Positions 35,781 to 43,512 of a DNA stretch of 63,992 nucleotides are shown one piece after another. Origin of the DNA: Planctomycetota bacterium (GTDB taxonomy: Bacteria; Planctomycetota; Planctomycetia; Gemmatales; Gemmataceae). The DNA is taken from assembly GCA_016872605.1 (NCBI GenBank), contig VGZI01000011.1, positions 1 through 63,992 of the forward strand. The letters are read 5' to 3'. Position 1 is the stretch's first letter; each line of letters begins with the position of its first letter. The position numbers and the translations under genes were made by a program. Under the pieces are notes generated by a model. That model was not told the origin of the DNA and searched no databases. It was given only the letters and a program-made list of their open reading frames with translations.

Positions 35781-35854
35781 CGTCTAGCCCCGCCTCGCAG
35801 AGGCGGGCGGCATCGGCGCCGCGTTCGCCCGCCTCTGCGAGACGGGGCTAAGCG
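35781..35854. repeat. Intergenic palindrome, family C
   Basis: 29-bp arms 35781-35809 and 35826-35854 (TAGCCCCGCCTCGCAGAGGC core, few differences), 16-base loop. It begins with the first base after the esterase TAA. Confidence 0.85.
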
Positions 35855-35954
35855 TCGCGGATTGCCCAAATTCCCTCGGCCCGAATTGGGATTGATTGCC
35901 CATCTCACGCAACGTATAGGGCCGAACGCGTCAATTTTTCACGGAGGTGCGGAC

Positions 35955-37793
35955 ATGTGCGGCATCGTCGGGTACATCGGCAAACGTGAAGCGGAACCCA
36001 TCCTCGTCGAAGGGTTGCGCCGACTAGAATATCGCGGCTACGACTCGGCCGGCATCGCCACCCTCACGGGGCCGCACCTCCACCTGCGCAAACGCGCGGG
36101 CCGAATCACCGACCTCGCAAAGTTCCTCGGCGAAAAGCCGGCCCCCGGCTGCCACGGCATAAGCCACACCCGCTGGGCAACCCACGGCCCCGCCAGCGAC
36201 CGCAACGCCCACCCGCACCTCAGCCCTGACGGAAGCATCGCGGTCGTCCACAACGGCGTCATCGAGAACTACGCGATCCTCAAACGCCAACTGCAAAACG
36301 ACGGATTGACCTTTCACAGCGACACCGACACCGAAGTCATCGCTCATCTCATTCAGCAACACTACCACGGCGATCTCGTCGATGCTGTCCGCGCGGTGCT
36401 TAACCTTCTCAAGGGAACCTACGGCATCGGCGTCGTCAGCACGCAACATCCCGACCTCTTGGTCGGCGCGCGGCTCGGCAGTCCGCTGGTCGTCGGCATC
36501 GGCGAGGAGGAGAACTTTCTCGCCAGCGATCCGACCGCCCTCTTGGGCCAAACGCAGCGCGTCGTCTACTTGCAAGACCATCAGATGTGTGTCCTCCAGC
36601 GCACCGGCTGGCACATCCTCGACGCCAACCACACACGAATCGACGCCACCATCCACAGCATCGACTGGGACCCCGGCGACACGGAGAAAGGCGACTTCGA
36701 GCACCACATGCTCAAGGAGATTTTCGAGCAGCCCGAAGCGCTCGAAAACGCCATGCGTGGCCGACTGTCCGACGAGGACGCCTCCGCTCATTTCGGCGGC
36801 CTCAACCTCGACGCACGTCAGCTGCGCCGGGCCGAGCGGTTCATCTTCACAGCATGCGGCACAAGCTATCATGCCGCGCTGGTCGGCGAGCATCTGTTCG
36901 AAGAATTCGCTCGGCTCCCGGTCGAAGTCGAATACGCATCGGAGTTTCGCTATCGCAATCCGCCGATGGAGCGCAACACCATCGTGCTCGCCATCACGCA
37001 GTCCGGCGAGACGGCCGACACGCTTGCAGCCCTGCGCGAATCGAAACGCAAGGGCCATCATACGCTCGCCCTGTGCAACGTCGTCGGCAGCACCATCGCC
37101 CGAGAAGCCGATGGCGGCGTCTACCTTCACGCCGGCCCGGAGATCGGTGTCGCCAGCACCAAGGCGTTCTCCAACCAGGTCGCCGTGCTCACCATGCTCG
37201 CTCTCTATATGGGCCGCATGCGAAATCTTTCCAGCGTGCATGGGACGCGGATGATCAAAGAAATCCGCTCGATCCCCCGCATCATTCGCCAAACGCTGCA
37301 ATGTCACGATCAGATCAAGGAGATCGCACAGAAGTACCACCACGTCAACAACATGCTCTACCTGGGCCGGCAGTACCTCTTCCCGGTCGCACTGGAAGGC
37401 GCGTTGAAATTGAAAGAGATCAGCTACATCCATGCCGAGGGCTACCCGGCCGCCGAGATGAAGCATGGCCCGATCGCGCTCGTCGACGAGAACACGCCAT
37501 CGGTGTTCTTGATTCCGTCCGGCGGCGTCGCCGACAAGGTGATGAGCAACCTGGAAGAGATCAAAGCCCGCGGCGGGCCGGTCATTGCCATCGCGCCGGA
37601 CGGCGATGACGAGTTGGCCGCTCACTTGAACGCTCGAGCCGACGACGTCGTGTTCGTGCCGCAGGTCCCGGAGTATTTGCAGCCTTTGGTCGCCGTCGTG
37701 CCGTTGCAGCTTCTGGCCTATCATGTCGCCCTGTTTCGCGGCTGCGACGTCGATAAGCCGCGCAACCTTGCCAAGAGCGTGACCGTGGAGTGA
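35955..37793 (+). CDS. glmS: Glutamine--fructose-6-phosphate aminotransferase (isomerizing)
   Basis: 612 residues, the standard length. Start at ATG 35955 because GGAGGTG lies upstream and the product must begin Met-Cys: MCGIVGYIGKREAEP, where Cys2 is the N-terminal nucleophile of the class II glutaminase domain (ISHTRWATHG; IEN). Two SIS domains follow (FTACGTSYHA; ITQSGETADTLAAL; SNQVAVLT; LGRQYLFPVALEGALKLKEISYIHAE), and the C-terminus ends LAKSVTVE as expected. Makes glucosamine-6-phosphate for peptidoglycan and LPS. The leader 35855-35954 has a small hairpin but nothing resembling the glmS ribozyme core. Confidence 0.96.
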   Translation: MCGIVGYIGKREAEPILVEGLRRLEYRGYDSAGIATLTGPHLHLRKRAGRITDLAKFLGEKPAPGCHGISHTRWATHGPASDRNAHPHLSPDGSIAVVHNGVIENYAILKRQLQNDGLTFHSDTDTEVIAHLIQQHYHGDLVDAVRAVLNLLKGTYGIGVVSTQHPDLLVGARLGSPLVVGIGEEENFLASDPTALLGQTQRVVYLQDHQMCVLQRTGWHILDANHTRIDATIHSIDWDPGDTEKGDFEHHMLKEIFEQPEALENAMRGRLSDEDASAHFGGLNLDARQLRRAERFIFTACGTSYHAALVGEHLFEEFARLPVEVEYASEFRYRNPPMERNTIVLAITQSGETADTLAALRESKRKGHHTLALCNVVGSTIAREADGGVYLHAGPEIGVASTKAFSNQVAVLTMLALYMGRMRNLSSVHGTRMIKEIRSIPRIIRQTLQCHDQIKEIAQKYHHVNNMLYLGRQYLFPVALEGALKLKEISYIHAEGYPAAEMKHGPIALVDENTPSVFLIPSGGVADKVMSNLEEIKARGGPVIAIAPDGDDELAAHLNARADDVVFVPQVPEYLQPLVAVVPLQLLAYHVALFRGCDVDKPRNLAKSVTVE

Positions 37794-37826
37794 ACGAATG
37801 CGCCTGAAGCGTTAGCCCGGATTTCT

Positions 37827-37990
37827 CACCACGGATCACACCGATGGCACGGATTGGGGAAGAAAGCAGAGACCCTGTTACCTGTCATGAACAGTCGTTC
37901 TGACAGTCTGTCTCAATCCATGTCGCGTTGACGGTCGATCGTCCCGCATTCAGAATCACACCATCCGTGCCATCGGTGTGATCCGTGGTG
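37827..37990. repeat. Long-loop perfect inverted repeat (family K, CACCACGGATCACACC)
   Basis: Perfect 28-bp arms 37827-37854 and 37963-37990 separated by 108 bases without a gene. The arm contains short related units (ACGGATCACACCGAT, GGCACGGAT). Flanks carry GTTAGCC on the left and GGTTTAGC on the right. It lies 33 bases after glmS and 24 bases before the stop of the DUF4190 gene. Confidence 0.85.
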
Positions 37991-38014
37991 CCAAATGGGG
38001 TTTAGCGAAGGCGG

Positions 38015-38407
38015 TCATGGCCGTTTCGCGAAGAAGATGCCGTAGATGATGAATCCCGTTGCGCTACAACCCGTAAGCAATTCCAACGTGCCCAGGCCGA
38101 TGCCAATCCATGCGTGCGCTCGGCCGCCTGCTTTGGGATCCTGCGCCGCCTTCACCAAACCAAGGGCGCCCAGGATGATCGGCACGATCCCGAACAACCC
38201 GCCGACGCCGAGAAGGAAACAACCGATCAGGCCAAAAACACCGCAATAATAGGCGGCGAGAGCCATGCCGTTGTGGAACGGGATGATGGTCTCGAGCGCG
38301 TCGGTGTCGCCCGATTTCTTGCGAATGGGCTCATCATCGTCGTCGTCATCGCGCCTTTTTCGCCGAGGCCGATCGTCATCGTCATCATCGTTACGATTTC
38401 GCGCCAT
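38015..38407 (-). CDS. DUF4190-like membrane protein with acidic/basic N-terminus
   Basis: 130 residues. The first 35 are almost entirely Asp, Arg and Lys (runs of D with RPRRKRRD between). Two membrane segments follow (about 50-78 and 95-122), with AYYCGVFGLIGCFLLGVGGLFG, then GIVPIILGALGLVKA and HAWIGIGLGTLELLTG, the DUF4190 pattern. Function unknown; these are small membrane proteins often near regulators. The 216 bases upstream of it hold no gene or strong repeat that I can see. Confidence 0.75.
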   Translation of the reverse strand: MARNRNDDDDDDRPRRKRRDDDDDDEPIRKKSGDTDALETIIPFHNGMALAAYYCGVFGLIGCFLLGVGGLFGIVPIILGALGLVKAAQDPKAGGRAHAWIGIGLGTLELLTGCSATGFIIYGIFFAKRP

Positions 38408-38623
38408 GGTTCCACTCGATCGTGCCGGTTACAGCTCGACTCAGACCGTCGCTCATAAACCGGCGCCAGGGATGTACTCAGCCAACACATCGAATTTGCG
38501 CCAGAAGGTGAGGATGATACCAAACGACGCAGTCGCATGCAAACAAAAACTTCTTGACGTGGCACTTGCCAATCCAATCCGATTCGCACCACAATAAGCG
38601 CATCTCGAACACGGAGAACCTCT

Positions 38624-39691
38624 ATGTGCCGCTTGGTCCTGTCCTGCTTAGTCGTCGCATTCACAAGCGCCCTGTCGCATGGCCAAGACAAGCTCGATCG
38701 CGACAAGCTCCTTTTTTTTCTGGATTCCTCCGGCAAGCCTCGGCCGGTGAAGAACGTCGCCGAATGGGACAAACGAAAGGCGTCCATCTTCGACGCCATG
38801 CAAACGATCATGGGGCCGGCGCCCGGCAATGACAAGCGCTGTGCCCTCGACGTCAAAGTCCTCGAAGAAATCGACTGCGGCTCGTACATCCGCAAACTCA
38901 TCTCATATCAGAGCGAACCCGGCATGCGCACGCCGGCGTACCTGCTCGTCCCCAAAGATTTGCTCAAGGCCAAGAAGACCGAGGCGGCCCCCGCCGTCCT
39001 GTCGCTGCATCCGACCAATGCCAAGGGCTTTCGCGTCACCGTCGGCCTCGCCGACACCATGAACCGCGAGTACGGCGTCGAACTCGCCGAGCGCGGCTAC
39101 GTCGTCATCGCTACGCCCTATCCGCAACTTTCCGACTACAACCCCGATCTCAAGAAGCTGGGTTATGCGAGTGGCACGATGAAAGCGATCTGGGACAACA
39201 TGCGTGCGCTCGACGTGCTCGATTCGTTGCCCTATGTCATCAAGGGGAAATACGCGACGATCGGGCACTCGCTCGGCGGACACAACAGCGTCTACACCGC
39301 CGCTTTCGACGATCGCCTGAAGGTTGTCGTGTCGTGCTGCGGCCTCGACTCGTATCGCGATTACATGGGCGGCAAGATCAAGGGCTGGACCAGCGATCGC
39401 TACATGCCGAAGCTGCTCGACTATGCCGACAAGCTCGATCAGGTCCCATTCGACTTCGCCGAGATCATCGGCACGATCGCGCCGCGCCATGTGCTCGTCG
39501 TGGCGCCGAAAGGCGACACCAACTTCAAGTTCGCCAGCGCCGCCAAGGTCGTGAATAGCGCCGCTGAGGTCTACAAGCTCCACGGCGCCGAGAAAAATCT
39601 GCGTATCGTCCACCCCGACTGCGGCCATGTCTTCACGCCAGAAATGCGCGAGCTCGCATACAAAATGTTCGACGAGGTGTTGAAGAAGTGA
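38624..39691 (+). CDS. Secreted alpha/beta hydrolase (acetyl xylan esterase/dienelactone hydrolase-like)
   Basis: 355 residues; GGAG Shine-Dalgarno. Signal peptide MCRLVLSCLVVAFTSALSHG. TPAYLLVPKDLL and APAVLSLHPTN begin the hydrolase core; the nucleophile elbow GHSLGGH has Ser216; acid residue probably in APKGDTNF and the His in HPDCGHVFTP. Such large secreted hydrolases are abundant in planctomycetes and often act on acylated polysaccharides, but no polysaccharide lyase or sulfatase is adjacent, so the substrate is open. Confidence 0.85.
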   Translation: MCRLVLSCLVVAFTSALSHGQDKLDRDKLLFFLDSSGKPRPVKNVAEWDKRKASIFDAMQTIMGPAPGNDKRCALDVKVLEEIDCGSYIRKLISYQSEPGMRTPAYLLVPKDLLKAKKTEAAPAVLSLHPTNAKGFRVTVGLADTMNREYGVELAERGYVVIATPYPQLSDYNPDLKKLGYASGTMKAIWDNMRALDVLDSLPYVIKGKYATIGHSLGGHNSVYTAAFDDRLKVVVSCCGLDSYRDYMGGKIKGWTSDRYMPKLLDYADKLDQVPFDFAEIIGTIAPRHVLVVAPKGDTNFKFASAAKVVNSAAEVYKLHGAEKNLRIVHPDCGHVFTPEMRELAYKMFDEVLKK

Positions 39692-39795
39692 GTGCGGAAG
39701 CCCAGGGATGAGCGCAGCAAGTCCCTAAATGACCCTGCACGATTCGGCGGCAAGAGCGTGATGTCTACGATCTATCGTTCGTTGCACATTCCAAA

Positions 39796-39866
39796 TTCCG
39801 GCGGCTGGAATTGAACCAGCACCCTCCCGTCTTCAGCGGGACGCTCGACCGTCGAGCTGCACCGGA
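39796..39866 (-). tRNA. tRNA-Phe-like (anticodon GAA), non-canonical
   Basis: Minus-strand cloverleaf: acceptor TCCGGTG/CGCCGGA with one G-U, D arm GCTC-GACGGTC-GAGC, anticodon arm TCCCG-CTGAAGA-CGGGA (anticodon GAA), T arm GCTGG-TTCAATT-CCAGC, discriminator A; 71 nt. The T-loop matches the B-box GGTTCRANYCC. Unusual points: it begins with U instead of G, position 8 is C instead of the nearly universal U, and the variable loop is four bases. It could be a divergent second tRNA-Phe or a decaying copy. Confidence 0.6.
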
Positions 39867-39918
39867 GCGCACCTGAACAATCAAACGAGGTCCGCCCTGG
39901 CGTCGAGGTTCGCGCCTT

Positions 39919-39947
39919 TCTGATCTCTGACTTCTGACCTCTGGCTA
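39919..39947. repeat. Family I half copy overlapping a stop codon
   Basis: TCTGATCTCTGACTTCTGAC then CTCTGGCTA: the right-arm sequence of family I (compare 26901-26924). The final CTA is the complement of the TAG stop (39945-39947) of the monoheme protein gene. No complementary left arm is present. Confidence 0.6.
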
Positions 39948-41231
39948 TTGACGCCAGTAGCCTGGCAGGTCGTCCATCGTATCGCGAAGAATTTCCAGGA
40001 TCGCCCGCCGATCGTCACTGCTGAGATGGCCGAACCCGCCGGTGTAATCGCGATCAATCAACACCTCGTGCATTCGCTGGTAGACGTGATCCCTTACTAC
40101 CGTCGGCATTTCGCGAAACGCTTCAGAGTAAACCAGGTAGCTGCACGGATAGCGGAAGAGCCGCTTCGTCAGATCGAACTCGCGCAAGGATCGCCCTTTC
40201 TTGTCGCGAGGGCCCTGTTTGGCGAAGTCGGTTGCGAATGCCGATGTGCCTTGCACTTTGTCGGTCAGCTTCGCTTCGCCGCCGAACAATAGGTAACGCA
40301 CCAGGGGTTCGGCTACGCTCTTGATGCGGCGCTGCGTCGTCTCCGAGACCTCGTCTGCCGATCGGCCCAGCTCTTTGTTGAGTAGCGCCTGATCGTGCAA
40401 CGCCAATCGCGTCTGAATCGTCGCCCTAGCGATGAGATTGTGCGCCTCCGCCTGATGTTCCAGAACCATCAATGCAATCAGATCGCTGTGCGGCGTCAGG
40501 TAGCTCGCCGGATCGAAAAACGTTTTGAGGTCGGTGACATTTCGGCCTTCTGGATTGTTGGCGATAGTCTCCTGGTCGTTGCGATTGCGAATGACCAGGT
40601 TACCCAGGTGGCTTTGCTTTCCGTGCGTGCCCGTGACGTACCAGCCGCCCCAACGCCGATCGAACGGCGTCGATTGATCGACGCGCGTGCTGCCCAAGGA
40701 CAGAATCGCCTCGCCCCATTTATCGGCATAAACCGAGCGAACAATATGCCCGGGCACGTTCCTGGTCTGCGACGACCCGTGGCACAAAATGCACCCATCG
40801 ATTTGTCGTTCGAACGTGGGCCGATCGGTCTCGTGTTGGTCGAGTGTGTAAAAAACGGCTCCGAGCTTGGGATCGACCGCACTGATCTCGACCACCTGCC
40901 CCGCTTGACAGAATCCCACGTACATGTCGTCGCTGAAGTAAATGGCTCGCGGCGATTTCGGCGCGATCCGGCTCCGCTGCAAGCTCGTTTTCGAGAAAAC
41001 CAATGTCTGCGATGAGGTCGGAACATTCAGAGCTGTCAACACGGCAGGAAGATAGCCGTGCTCTTTGTGGTACGTGAGCTTGAGCTTGCCGGAATCGAGC
41101 TTGGCTTGCAATCGCGAAACGGAATTGCACGGTGTCGCCTGACTGTAGCGAACCGGCGTCCGCTCGAAATCGTCACTGGCCGTGACTACAGGTGAAACCA
41201 CCAACAACGCCACTATGGCAACCTGTCGCAT
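39945..41231 (-). CDS. Secreted monoheme c-type cytochrome-like protein
   Basis: 428 residues; AGGAG six bases before the ATG. Signal peptide (MRQVAIVALLVVSPVVTAS). One heme-binding motif, CILCHG at 147-152, sits mid-protein, preceded by a beta-rich segment with SPRAIYFSDDMYVGFCQAG and followed by a mainly helical half (HQAEAHNLIARATIQTRLAL; ALLNKELGRSADEVSETTQRR). I do not recognise a named family beyond planctomycete secreted cytochromes. A perfect 20-bp palindrome lies 13 bases upstream of its start and could be an operator. Confidence 0.75.
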   Translation of the reverse strand: MRQVAIVALLVVSPVVTASDDFERTPVRYSQATPCNSVSRLQAKLDSGKLKLTYHKEHGYLPAVLTALNVPTSSQTLVFSKTSLQRSRIAPKSPRAIYFSDDMYVGFCQAGQVVEISAVDPKLGAVFYTLDQHETDRPTFERQIDGCILCHGSSQTRNVPGHIVRSVYADKWGEAILSLGSTRVDQSTPFDRRWGGWYVTGTHGKQSHLGNLVIRNRNDQETIANNPEGRNVTDLKTFFDPASYLTPHSDLIALMVLEHQAEAHNLIARATIQTRLALHDQALLNKELGRSADEVSETTQRRIKSVAEPLVRYLLFGGEAKLTDKVQGTSAFATDFAKQGPRDKKGRSLREFDLTKRLFRYPCSYLVYSEAFREMPTVVRDHVYQRMHEVLIDRDYTGGFGHLSSDDRRAILEILRDTMDDLPGYWRQ

Positions 41232-41244
41232 GGCATGCTCCTAA

Positions 41245-41264
41245 ATTGGATAACTTTATCCAAT
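41245..41264. promoter_or_regulatory. Operator-like perfect palindrome upstream of the monoheme protein gene
   Basis: ATTGGATAACTTTATCCAAT: 9-bp perfect arms, 2-base spacer, centred about 24 bases before the ATG at 41231. AT-rich, short and unlike the GC-rich dispersed palindromes, it looks like a binding site for a dimeric repressor, possibly Rrf2-type. No cognate regulator is adjacent. Confidence 0.55.
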
Positions 41265-41300
41265 TATAGGCCCGGCCTAATATTAGTCAAGCCCATCGAA

Positions 41301-41349
41301 GCCAAAAGCGTAAGCGAAGACCGGAGAATCCTTCGCTTGCGCTTCAGGC
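41301..41349. repeat. Intergenic palindrome, family R
   Basis: Arms 41301-41320 (GCCAAAAGCGTAAGCGAAGA) and 41329-41349 (TCCTTCGCTTGCGCTTCAGG + C), partly mismatched. It lies eight bases after the stop of the HEAT/vitellogenin-like gene (41358). Confidence 0.7.
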
Positions 41350-41357
41350 TCTGACGG

Positions 41358-43268
41358 CTACCGCGCGATTTCTTCGAGCAGGCGTTTGGCTTCGTCGCGG
41401 ACCTCCGTTGTTGCATCGGTGCGGGCGACATCGCCGAGGATGCCGCGGGCGTCGTTGAAGCTGCGATGAGCCTGCGCGACGTTCCGCAACAGCGCCAGGC
41501 GGACAACGGCCGAGGTCTCCTTCGCCAGTGCCGCCTTGTGGACGCCGAGCACGTCGGCCGTCATGGGTCGGAAGGTCAACGCTTGCGCGGCTTCGAGTCG
41601 GACCGATTCTTCGCGGTCGTTAGCCAGCGCGGCAACCAGCATGCCATCAACCGAGCTGTCTTCGAGCCAGCGCAGGGCGGCTAGGGCGGCGGCGCGAACC
41701 TGCGTCGCTTCGTGGCTCAGGTAGCTCTTGATGAGTGTAAGCGTTTCCTCGGCGCCAATGTTCCCGAGCACCAGCAGGTTCTGCCGTCTTTCCTCGACGG
41801 TTCTCGCCTCATTGAGCGACTTGATTGTGTCGTCGAGGATGCGCCGATGACGGGCCGGCGTGGTTTCGCTCAGGCTCCGCGCCATGATGCCAAGCGAGAG
41901 TTGGGCGGTCGATCGGATGTGCTCGTCCTTCGCGTTTTGCGCCAGGTCCCGCAACAGATGTTCAGAGCCCTCGGTCGGCGTTTCGACCATGCCAAGCGCC
42001 GGAACGAGAACCATCATGGCGGACCAATCGTCTTGCCGAGCTAGGATGCCGATCTGAATTGCGGATTGGGCCTGCGGATGGCCGATGGCCGACAGAGCGC
42101 CGCTCAAGAGACCGAGGGCGGGGCCGTCCGTGCTGACGACCGACAGCTCCTTGGCGAGCTGAACGCAGACGTCTGGCTGCAAGTAGATCAAAGCCTTCAG
42201 TTTGAGGTAGAGCGGCGTGTCGTCGGCTTGCGCATCGGCCCCGGCCTGGCGCTTGGCGAGTTCGATGAGGAGCGATTCCATGGTGGCGTCGCCGAGTTGA
42301 GTCTTGTGTATGGCCAGGTCTTGCTTGGCGGCGTCGCCGGCTGCGGACAACGCTTGCGCCGCCGCGAGCCCGGGCCGTTTGCTCTGCAACGTCGCCAGTT
42401 CGGACTTGCTTGCCGTCTCGCAAGCCTGAAGTTGGAGCCGCACCATCGATTCCGACCGCGTCACGATCCGGCCTTCGACGATGACGGTCGACTGTTCGTC
42501 GCCGGTCACCGACTTCACGATGCCGTTGTCCGCATCGAACTCAATCGTGGTCTTGCCGGCCGGCTTGATCTGCGTTTCCGATTTGAAGTTGTGCATGCGG
42601 CGTTTGCGGGCCTTCGCCGCGTAACTGATTCGGCGTTTCTCAATCGTGAGTGTCTCAGCGCCGCTGCGCGGGGCCAGGGTATACGTTGCGACGTATCTGC
42701 CATTCGGGTCGTCCTCGCGAACGTCCCACGTCGGGACCTTCTCGTCGCCTGGCAGAACCACCTGGGTCGCGGCGATCAGGCTGCGCGCAAATGACTGCGA
42801 CAGCGATTGAACGTCGGCAGCGAACCGTACCTTGACCACCCGGCCTTGTTGGTCAACCTCGGCGAAAATCGGTTTGCGCAGGTCGGACCCTACGACGTCC
42901 CCCTGATCCATCGCAAGTTCACCGTTGTTCGCGATCTGCACCGTGGCGCTGCGAAGCTCCATGGCGACGATTGCTCCGTCCTTGGTCGCCTCGACGACCG
43001 TGGCGATGAGCTCCCCCTCGACGTTGGTGTGGGTCGCATTATTCGGGCCATGCTCGCCTGCTTCATCATCGCGGAGCCCCATGAAATTGGAGACCGACGC
43101 AGTCATGTACTCGATGCGATAGATGAGCTTCTGTCCGGGCACAAAGCGATGCGTTCGCCCCGCTGCTTTATGGCTGGTCCAGATCCACGCTCCCGTGACG
43201 ATAGCGGCAACGACCAGAAGACCGACAACGATCCTGGCCATGAACGATTGCTGCACGAAGGAAAACAT
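41358..43268 (-). CDS. Membrane-anchored HEAT-repeat protein resembling vitellogenin N-terminal region
   Basis: 636 residues; AGGGAG Shine-Dalgarno. One transmembrane anchor at about 12-31. Residues about 40-300 are beta-rich, starting FVPGQKLIYRIEYMTASVS and including LSQSFARSLIAATQVVLPG and VREDDPNGRYVATYTL. These line up by eye with the KRxILSxLQ and E-x-x-x-G-x-C-x-T-x-Y stations of the lipoprotein N-terminal (vitellogenin/MTP/apoB) domain. Residues about 310-636 are a helical superhelix with HEAT pairs (TQVRAAALAALRWLEDSSVD; EESVRLEAAQALTF; TTEVRDEAKRLLEEIA). HEAT content is secure; the lipid-transfer-protein likeness is inference. It follows a broken secreted protein on the same strand. 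Confidence 0.75.
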   Translation of the reverse strand: MFSFVQQSFMARIVVGLLVVAAIVTGAWIWTSHKAAGRTHRFVPGQKLIYRIEYMTASVSNFMGLRDDEAGEHGPNNATHTNVEGELIATVVEATKDGAIVAMELRSATVQIANNGELAMDQGDVVGSDLRKPIFAEVDQQGRVVKVRFAADVQSLSQSFARSLIAATQVVLPGDEKVPTWDVREDDPNGRYVATYTLAPRSGAETLTIEKRRISYAAKARKRRMHNFKSETQIKPAGKTTIEFDADNGIVKSVTGDEQSTVIVEGRIVTRSESMVRLQLQACETASKSELATLQSKRPGLAAAQALSAAGDAAKQDLAIHKTQLGDATMESLLIELAKRQAGADAQADDTPLYLKLKALIYLQPDVCVQLAKELSVVSTDGPALGLLSGALSAIGHPQAQSAIQIGILARQDDWSAMMVLVPALGMVETPTEGSEHLLRDLAQNAKDEHIRSTAQLSLGIMARSLSETTPARHRRILDDTIKSLNEARTVEERRQNLLVLGNIGAEETLTLIKSYLSHEATQVRAAALAALRWLEDSSVDGMLVAALANDREESVRLEAAQALTFRPMTADVLGVHKAALAKETSAVVRLALLRNVAQAHRSFNDARGILGDVARTDATTEVRDEAKRLLEEIAR

Positions 43269-43463
43269 TGGCGTACTCCCTGAAAGTCAAAGTTGATTCG
43301 ATGCGACTCTGAATGCACCTCGAATGCCAAGGACGTTGTTCGTCTGGCCACATCGTTCATTAGTCATTACTGCACATTGTGTTACGTCAATTGTCCTGGG
43401 TCGAATGACGCTGGCGATCGGCCGAGGCGAGTGTCTCGTTCGTCTAAATTAGTATCAAAATGA

Positions 43464-43497
43464 CGACGCCTCGAAGCTACTACGCTCCGAGGCGTCG
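43464..43497 (-). terminator. Hairpin terminator after the broken secreted-protein gene
   Basis: 10-bp perfect stem CGACGCCTCG/CGAGGCGTCG (43464-43473, 43488-43497). On the minus strand it is followed by TCATTTTGATAC. It lies 15 bases past the stop codon at 43513. The T-tract is imperfect. Confidence 0.55.
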
Positions 43498-43512
43498 GCG
43501 GACGAGTCACGA

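Noticed and set aside
35855..35954. glmS ribozyme in the glmS leader
   Set aside because: Only a small hairpin is present; the conserved ribozyme core sequence is not seen.
36024..37724. 566-residue minus-strand frame opposite glmS
   Set aside because: Shadow frame; Val/Asp/Leu-rich with no motif, while glmS is certain.
39796..39866. Plus-strand reading as tRNA-Glu (TTC)
   Set aside because: On the plus strand the T-arm lacks the TTCRANY loop; the minus strand has a perfect B-box.
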